Of a stretch of 64,000 bases of DNA, positions 58,559 through 64,000 are shown piece by piece. Position 1 is the stretch's first letter. Each line of letters opens with the position of its first letter. The stretch is from positions 6,211,437-6,275,436 of the forward strand of contig CM045767.1 of the NCBI GenBank assembly GCA_025200525.1, read 5' to 3'. The stretch comes from Camellia lanceoleosa (lineage: Eukaryota > Streptophyta > Magnoliopsida > Ericales > Theaceae). Made by a program: the position numbers and the translations under genes. Under the pieces are notes generated by a model. It was not told the origin of the DNA and made no database searches. It was given only the letters and a program-made list of their open reading frames with translations.

Positions 58559-60580
58559 TTACTCATCAAGGTTAATACAATCAAATGTCTCTCTAGTAGC
58601 TACCCCTGAATGAACAACTTCTTTAAAATGCTCAATTCGGCGACTATATGCAATATCCCATCCAGCCGCACAAGAATGATGAAACTGGCACCAATTGGTA
58701 GCTATCGGTGGAACTGGATGACCCGGTAACATGAACACCTACATTGACACAGCTATAAGTATGAGAGCGATGCAGTACAAAATGATAAATGTATTACACA
58801 AATCATAATGCTATACCTGGACAAAATGATTCCCATTAACAAACCCAATAACAATCTCATGCCGTTGAAGTTGTGATATTGGCACTGGTCATAGGGGGAG
58901 GAAAGTAAGGCATTGTTGTGCAAAAAGTGGTACAATACCACATTATAACAAGATGCAATAAGATGACCCATGTCAGGCATAGTCATTCAACAGTGATACC
59001 CTGGATTGGGCTCAAAGTATGATAGAATATGGGTCAGCTCTTCAATCCTGTCATGTGAACCATATAGATGAGTGTAATGGTCTGCGTGTGTATGCAATTC
59101 CTATAGGAGATCACGCCTGACTTGACCCCATTCAGCCTCTGTAAGCCCTATCAAGCCAGCAATGGCCCTAAACTCGCAATTACCCTCGGCATCTACATCA
59201 TTGCTAAGACGTATGTAAGGCTTCAATCCAATTAGAAAGGCATCAACATATAAATAAGTCATACTTGTACACGTCCGATATACCTATTCAAAAAGGAAGA
59301 CATCAATACATGAACAACAAAAAACGTAATTTATCATAAACAAAAATGTAAGTAAAAAATGATTACATGTACCTGCTCTTTGGCAGGCCGTTTTTTATGT
59401 ACTTTGGCAAAATCTTGTGTGGGGATCTGGGTGCCATAGGTGAGTGGTTATCATATCCAGACTGAACTAGCTCAAATGCACATAGGTCTCGACGTGTAGA
59501 TATATCTATCTTCTTATGTCCCTTACCTCGAGGGTTGGGCTTCACATCCTGCTCAATGAGAAAACTACTTTGCGGATCTGCAATCTCTCCTAACTTATGC
59601 AGAATTTCCAACTGCGTAGTGTAATCAGATGCATTGAATCGCTTAAGTATGAGATCAAACTTTAGTTCACAACTCAATTCCACTTTATCATTCTTCAACC
59701 TTTGTACTACCTCAAGAGTCCTCCAGTGTGGGTTAATGCTATCAAGTGGTATTGGACGACCTTGCCGGATGTAATTTGCAATCTCATGGGCACACGGTAA
59801 CCTATGTGTTCGTCGAACAACACATCCACATACTGAAGCATCAATGCCAACATCATTCGCTTGCCTACTCTCTGCTAAGACATGATCTAATGCAGTAATA
59901 GAGATATTGCCTCAGAGCTCTCTAAAATGGGATGGTTTGAACTGGTGTTGTACAATGGTTAAACTCTTCTCAAACGATGCCTTAATATCAACATGCTACA
60001 ACTCAAGCAAACTATGGATCTTGGTCCAAGAACACTCAAAATTTACTTGGTTAGAACCAAGTTGTCGTTTCAGTTTTGCATGTGCACTTTCAGCCCTGTG
60101 TACAATGGAAACAATTAACATAATCAAGTTTAAATAATCAAAATCATAATGCGTAATAGTGTAAAGTAGACAAATATATATTATCTATTGGTTGTAACAT
60201 TCCCGAAGTGCATACAACTATCCGTCCATACGGCAACAAACTTATCCTTATATGGAATTAACCAACTTTGTGACGATATTGCCTTCGCCTGAGATATGTA
60301 TCAAAATCCGCAAGTAGCCTAGCAAGATGTTCATTGTATTAAAGCTCAGTTGAGGAGAGTACTAAGAAATTCCATAAAGAGAAAAACTTGTCCCATTCCT
60401 CCTTACTCTTAAACATTTTCTTGCATTTCGCCAGTACATTTCTACTAATATGCCATCGGCATAATAAATGTCGAGATGTAGAAAATACCCTGTCAATAGC
60501 ATTCATCAAAGCAAGCTCCATGTCCGTGACAATCACCTCAAGAATAGCAATGTCATCCAAGAGACTACGCAATGTAGTTA
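58559..60580 (-). pseudogene. Mutator-like transposase with SWIM and OTU-like domains, 5' end cut off
   Basis: The minus-strand gene enters at 60580, where an LTR element interrupts it. The MULE transposase core shows VIVTDMELALMNAIDRVF and LLCRWHISRNV. After an intron-like gap come SAHAKLKRQLG and HVDIKASFEKSL. A SWIM zinc finger follows (CGCVVRRTHRLPCAHEI, about 59840-59790), then STRRDLCAFE. An OTU-like cysteine-protease segment comes last: DAEGNCEFRAIAGLIGLTE with the Cys, LTHILSYFEPNPGY, DMGHLIASCYNVVLY, and VNGNHFVQV with the His. It ends at TAA 58561-58559 after INLDE. Several in-frame stops (for example before HVDI, before ELHTH and before MTMPDM) show it is dead. It converges on the PMD gene, 299 bp away. 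Confidence 0.85.
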
Positions 60581-62453
60581 TGTAATGACCCGGAACCGTG
60601 TGTCACAATTATCAGTAATTACTTATGCATTTATATGATTTAATTGAAGATTATCTGTTTGAATTAGCAAAATATCTGTTGGAATTACGACTTTGGGACT
60701 TAAATTGACAACCGTAATGGCTTCAGAAAATGAAATTGAACATGCCTATGTGATATCGGAAATTTTTAGAACCATTTGGAACCATAAATTGAAGACTGAA
60801 TTTCGTCTGATTCGTAAGGCTTGTTTGGCTTAGGTGTTTTGGTTTAATTGGTTTATTTAATATATATGACTTATGAGATAAGGATGTTGACCATTTAGAC
60901 TCAAATAAGAAAAATCTAGAAGAGAGAGAGAGAGAAGAATTCGTGGAAGAGAGATTCAAGGGAGGAAGAAGAGAAGAAAAAGGGGAATCAAGTCGAGTTC
61001 CTCCAAATCAAAGAATCAAGGTAAGCTTTTCATGAAATTACTTATTGATCCTTGGCATCTAGCATTGAACTCAAAGTTATGGCTTAAAATGGTATGAATC
61101 CTGTCTATTTTTCATGTTTGAGGAAGAACCTCCATGGAAGTATGAAATGAAGTTCATGGTTCTGCAACTTAGTTCATGAGTTTGATCTTGTTTATGGTTC
61201 ATATGGGTTTTGAATTGAAGTTATAATGTTTAATTCAAGTGAATTTTTAAGTGTGTTGGAACTTGGTATTCATGTATTTGAGATGGATTTTTCAAAGAAA
61301 GGATGAAGTGTAAAAGAAGAACCAGAATTTCAGACTTTTCGAGGTCCGGCCGGCGGAGAGGAGCCCGCTCGAGCGTAGAAATCGACCTCCCAGCAGTTTT
61401 GGACATTTTACAGTCCGCTCGAGCGGAAAAAGTGGCGCTCGAGCGGGAAGGCTTATTTCAGGAACTTTTTGGAGAAGTTGTATACTTGATTTTATCATGT
61501 TAATTGCATCATTTAGCATCTTATGAACATGAAATGAAGTAAAGAATGAATGTTATGGCATGAATTAAAGTGAAGGAAAGAAAGAGAGGCAAGAATGATT
61601 TAATGTATGATGGTAATGAATGTTAAGAAATGTTTTATAATGTTAATTGCAGGACAAACCTCGAAGACCGTGCAACCGGTTTTGGAAACCCACTGTAAGT
61701 AACGTTTCTGTAAAGATATGTTATAATGAATTATGTTTCAAAGTGATACGTTATGATATGATATGTTTGAAATGTGATTTTAATCTGTGAACGAATGTCC
61801 TTATTTGCAAACCTAGCATGGCATCCGTGGATAGTTAGGTCATGGGTGCGACATGAACATGCAGACTCATGATCTGATCAGTCATGGGTTAGGGCATGAA
61901 GATGAAGGCCCATGGCCAGTCACGAGATCTCGTGATTTGTTTGACTGTAAAGGATTGACTGTTATGAAAGGTTACGTGGATTATGTCATTAATGGTATTG
62001 GATTTATAATGTATCTAGACTGTTGGTATTCATTCACTAACCCTTTACTTAAATGTTACTTGCTGAGCTTTAGCTCATTGTTTGTATTTATGTATTATAG
62101 GTGAGCATTGGTGTAGCTGCCTAGGCGGAGCCTCGAAATTTGCCGTTTTGAAGCCTAACCAGAAGTTTTGAGTGCCTCCGAGCTGGGGCTAGGCCTGGAA
62201 GGCCGTGAGAGAGTTTTGTCTTTTGTTCTTTGTGACTTGTACTTATGTAATGTTCTTGATCATGTTATGTAACTATCATTTTTGGCATGTATATACACTT
62301 GTTCATATAAATGCACAGCTCTTGGACTACAGTTTTTGCATGTGCTTCCGCGAGCCCATTTTATTTATGTTATGTATAGAAAAGCCTGTGGTAATCTAGG
62401 ATTACTAGCCGGTCTCGTCACCAAACCTCTCGGGGCGGGTTTGCGGCGTGACA
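60581..62453 (+). mobile_element. 5' LTR of the gag-only element
   Basis: It is 1873 bp with TG...CA ends. A T/A-rich box (ATTTAATATATATGAC at about 60855) followed by GA repeats (60921-60934) marks the probable promoter and leader start. Three CGCTCGAGCG palindromes lie at 61366, 61416 and 61436. The last 70 bases (CTGTGGTAATCTAGGATTAC ... GGGGCGGGTTTGCGG) match the LARD LTR end, apart from scattered changes. Confidence 0.85.
61364..61447. repeat. CGCTCGAGCG palindromes in the LTR of the gag-only element
   Basis: Three perfect palindromes at 61366-61375, 61416-61425 and 61436-61445, next to a GGCCGGCGG stretch at about 61347. Their position in the transcribed part of the LTR corresponds to the cluster in the LARD LTR. 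Confidence 0.8.
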
Positions 62454-62456
62454 GAG

Positions 62457-62468
62457 TGGTATCAGAGC
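62457..62468 (+). other. Primer-binding site of the gag-only element
   Basis: TGGTATCAGAGC, complementary to the 3' end of initiator tRNA-Met, begins three bases (GAG) after the LTR end. Minus-strand DNA synthesis would start here. Confidence 0.93.
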
Positions 62469-62665
62469 GCACGAGTTAATTTACCCACACACGTGTCCCT
62501 AAGAGCTGTAGGGTGCATTAGAAAAGAAATAGAGCATGGCATAACATGTGTGCATGTATGGGTGTGTTTTATGAATATGAGAAATGAGAACTGTGAATTT
62601 AGAGGCAACAGAAGAACCGTTATGGGAAAATGAAATGTTGTATTTGCTATGGGTTCTATAGACAA

Positions 62666-63829
62666 ATGGAGACCACCAATGCACGGAACGTAGATGAAAC
62701 AGAACCTTCTGATGCTAGAATGACTCGGTTAGAAAGAATGGTTGAAGCTTTGACTGGGTTGGTTAGACAACAGTTAGAACAAAACCAACAACCACCACCG
62801 AGACAACCTTTCCCACCTCTTCCTCCACCACCTGTGCAAATGGAACCGATCACTAATGATGATATTGTCACCCTTACTCAGAAGTATAAGAAATTGAAAC
62901 CACCAGAATTTGCAGGGGGTATTGAGCCATTAACAGCAGAGGCATGGGTACTTGAGACTGAGAAAATTTTTGAGGTATTTCCGTGTACGGACGCCTATAA
63001 AGTTTTACTAGCAACATTTACTCTGAAAGAAGAAGCGAGAAGATGGTGGATGCTAGTTCGAGATGCGAATAGGAATTTGACTTGGGACCGATTCAAAGAG
63101 ATGTTCTATGAAAAATATTTCCCACAGTGCATGGGAGACAGGAAAATATCTGAATTTGAACAGTTGAAGCAGGGTACTATGTCAGTAGCAGAGTATGAGA
63201 GTAAATTTACTGAATTAGCCCGGTATGCTCCTCACATGGTTGATACAGAATACAAGAAGGCATGGAAGTTTGAAGGTGGATTACATGTTGAAGTGCTTGA
63301 TTGGGTAAACGTTCTGAAATTAGAAAAATATGTTGATGTACTTGACAGGGCCCTAATGTCTGAAACAAATATTGCTAGTTTAAGAGCGTCCAACTCAACA
63401 CCAATGACTGAAGCTGAAGGTCGAAAATGCAAGAAACAGAAAGCGGACTTAGTTAGTGAATCAGTGACTTCCGTGAATGAGAATTTGAAGTCAAGTTTGA
63501 ATTATAATACACAAAGAGGAAGCAGTGGAAGTGTTGGCAAACCTACTTGTCAGGAATGTGACAAAGATTGGGGCATTTCTTTTGGAACAGGAACTTGTTA
63601 CAAATGTGGACAGAGAGGACATATGGCCAAGACTTGCCCACAAGGTTATCCAAGGAATGAAAGACCCGTTACCAGTGGAAGTAATTCAACAATGCCACCG
63701 AAAACCACCACAACAGCTACCCTCGAGGGGAATACATTGAGGCAAGCAAGAGTTTACACCTTAGTTTCAGATAAGACACAGGATACTGGCAAAACGAAGA
63801 CAGGTACAATTTTAAATTATCTATTATGA
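62666..63829 (+). CDS. Retrotransposon gag (Tekay/Del-type), apparently intact
   Basis: The frame is open from 62630. I prefer the ATG at 62666 (METTNARNVDE), which skips an unusual Cys/Tyr-rich stretch. The N-terminus has a short helical part (ARMTRLERMVEALTGLVRQQ) and a Pro-rich stretch. The capsid-like domain has KLKPPEFAGG, AEAWVLETEKIFEVF, EEARRWWMLVR, WDRFKEMFYEKYFP and ISEFEQLKQGTMSVAEYESKF. A zinc knuckle CYKCGQRGHMAKTC is near the end. Chromovirus gag is normally fused to protease; here the frame runs into ARVYTL...GTIL, the threshold of protease, then ends NYLL-stop. Gag packages element RNA into particles. No internal stop or frameshift is visible over 388 codons, so it may still be translated. 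Confidence 0.88.
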   Translation: METTNARNVDETEPSDARMTRLERMVEALTGLVRQQLEQNQQPPPRQPFPPLPPPPVQMEPITNDDIVTLTQKYKKLKPPEFAGGIEPLTAEAWVLETEKIFEVFPCTDAYKVLLATFTLKEEARRWWMLVRDANRNLTWDRFKEMFYEKYFPQCMGDRKISEFEQLKQGTMSVAEYESKFTELARYAPHMVDTEYKKAWKFEGGLHVEVLDWVNVLKLEKYVDVLDRALMSETNIASLRASNSTPMTEAEGRKCKKQKADLVSESVTSVNENLKSSLNYNTQRGSSGSVGKPTCQECDKDWGISFGTGTCYKCGQRGHMAKTCPQGYPRNERPVTSGSNSTMPPKTTTTATLEGNTLRQARVYTLVSDKTQDTGKTKTGTILNYLL

Positions 63830-64000
63830 TGTTAGCAATTACCTATGCGATGGAAAGTATTGAATATATGACTATGATAATTGATGGAATGCGAACGACA
63901 CGAACTAACTTGATTACGATATGGTTTGTTATATCTACATTATTACCTTTGCATTGAATGCTATGGAGTTTAGTAGAGTTTGGAGGACCAAACTTCTTAA
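63830..64000 (+). other. 3' untranslated region of the gag-only element
   Basis: It has no coding signal. It ends with GAGTTTGGAGGACCAAAC, the imperfectly palindromic motif found in minus-strand orientation at 14337-14356 about 20 bases from the LARD's 3' LTR. The purine tract and 3' LTR are therefore expected within a few tens of bases past 64000. Confidence 0.65.

Larger units (their letters stand above)
60581..64000 (+). mobile_element. Gag-only LTR retrotransposon (TR-GAG-like), 3' LTR beyond window
   Basis: The 5' LTR (60581-62453) starts TGTAATGACCC and ends GCGTGACA. Three bases later is the initiator-Met primer site. A single gag ORF ends at 63829, and only 171 bases later the sequence GAGTTTGGAGGACCAAAC appears, the motif that sits just before the 3' LTR in the LARD at 11810. 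There is no room for protease, reverse transcriptase, RNase H or integrase. The element has inserted into the MULE transposase gene. The left duplication should be the bases before 60581 (AGTTA), with its partner outside the window. Confidence 0.82.

Noticed and set aside
1..64000. CRISPR arrays, bacterial operons, riboswitches, rRNA genes
   Set aside because: None is expected or seen. The tandem arrays lack the repeat-spacer pattern, and the window is plant nuclear DNA.

Overview
This is a plant nuclear window, almost certainly from an angiosperm and most likely a eudicot. The evidence is an intron-rich 20S proteasome beta-5 gene whose protein reads like the plant orthologues, a nuclear tRNA-Leu(UAA), and plant-specific transposon lineages (Tat-type and Tekay/Del-type Ty3/gypsy, Ty1/copia, CACTA, MULE, hAT, Helitron, MITEs). 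Species cannot be told from sequence alone. There are only two convincing intact host genes: the proteasome gene (35514-38111, minus strand, leader back to about 39300) and the tRNA (40593-40675, minus). Almost everything else is mobile-element DNA, much of it nested or decayed.

Layout. (1) 1-11120: the 3' part of a Tat-like Ty3/gypsy element on the plus strand: RNase H, integrase, a 55-bp tandem repeat block, a spliced antisense gene (7235-9592) and a 3' LTR. A 4346-bp solo LTR from a different element (302-4647, TSD AGAGG) splits its pol. (2) 11810-20948: a complete minus-strand element with two 2.5-kb LTRs, an initiator-Met primer site and a 4.1-kb internal region without coding capacity (LARD-like), TSD CACAC. 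(3) 20954-33560: AT-rich DNA holding a 1.17-kb foldback element full of telomere-like repeats (21800-22970), several MITEs, a 2-kb inverted repeat (about 24617-26560), a 2.07-kb hAT element with perfect 8-bp TSD (29251-31320) and a palindrome-rich MITE (about 32096-32666). (4) 33574-34411: a LINE tail. (5) 35514-39340: the proteasome gene, with a 268-bp Helitron in its 5' UTR intron. (6) 40593-40675: tRNA. (7) 42016-48167: a 6.15-kb CACTA element carrying pieces of at least three host genes in one orientation (PP5 phosphatase, a CW-type zinc-finger protein, AP-2 alpha-adaptin). (8) 49293-52497: a 3'-truncated Ty1/copia element. (9) 56228-60580: a decayed Mutator-like region with a plant-mobile-domain gene converging on a MULE transposase/OTU gene. 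(10) 60581-64000: a gag-only LTR element (TR-GAG-like) inserted into that transposase gene and cut by the window edge.

How the parts relate. The LARD (region 2) and the gag-only element (region 10) share LTR ends, primer-binding site, the motif just before the 3' LTR and clusters of the palindrome CGCTCGAGCG. They look like two non-autonomous tiers of one chromovirus family, one lacking only pol and the other lacking all coding capacity. Both would depend on an autonomous relative outside the window. Protein family names come from motif recognition by eye; no database search was run.
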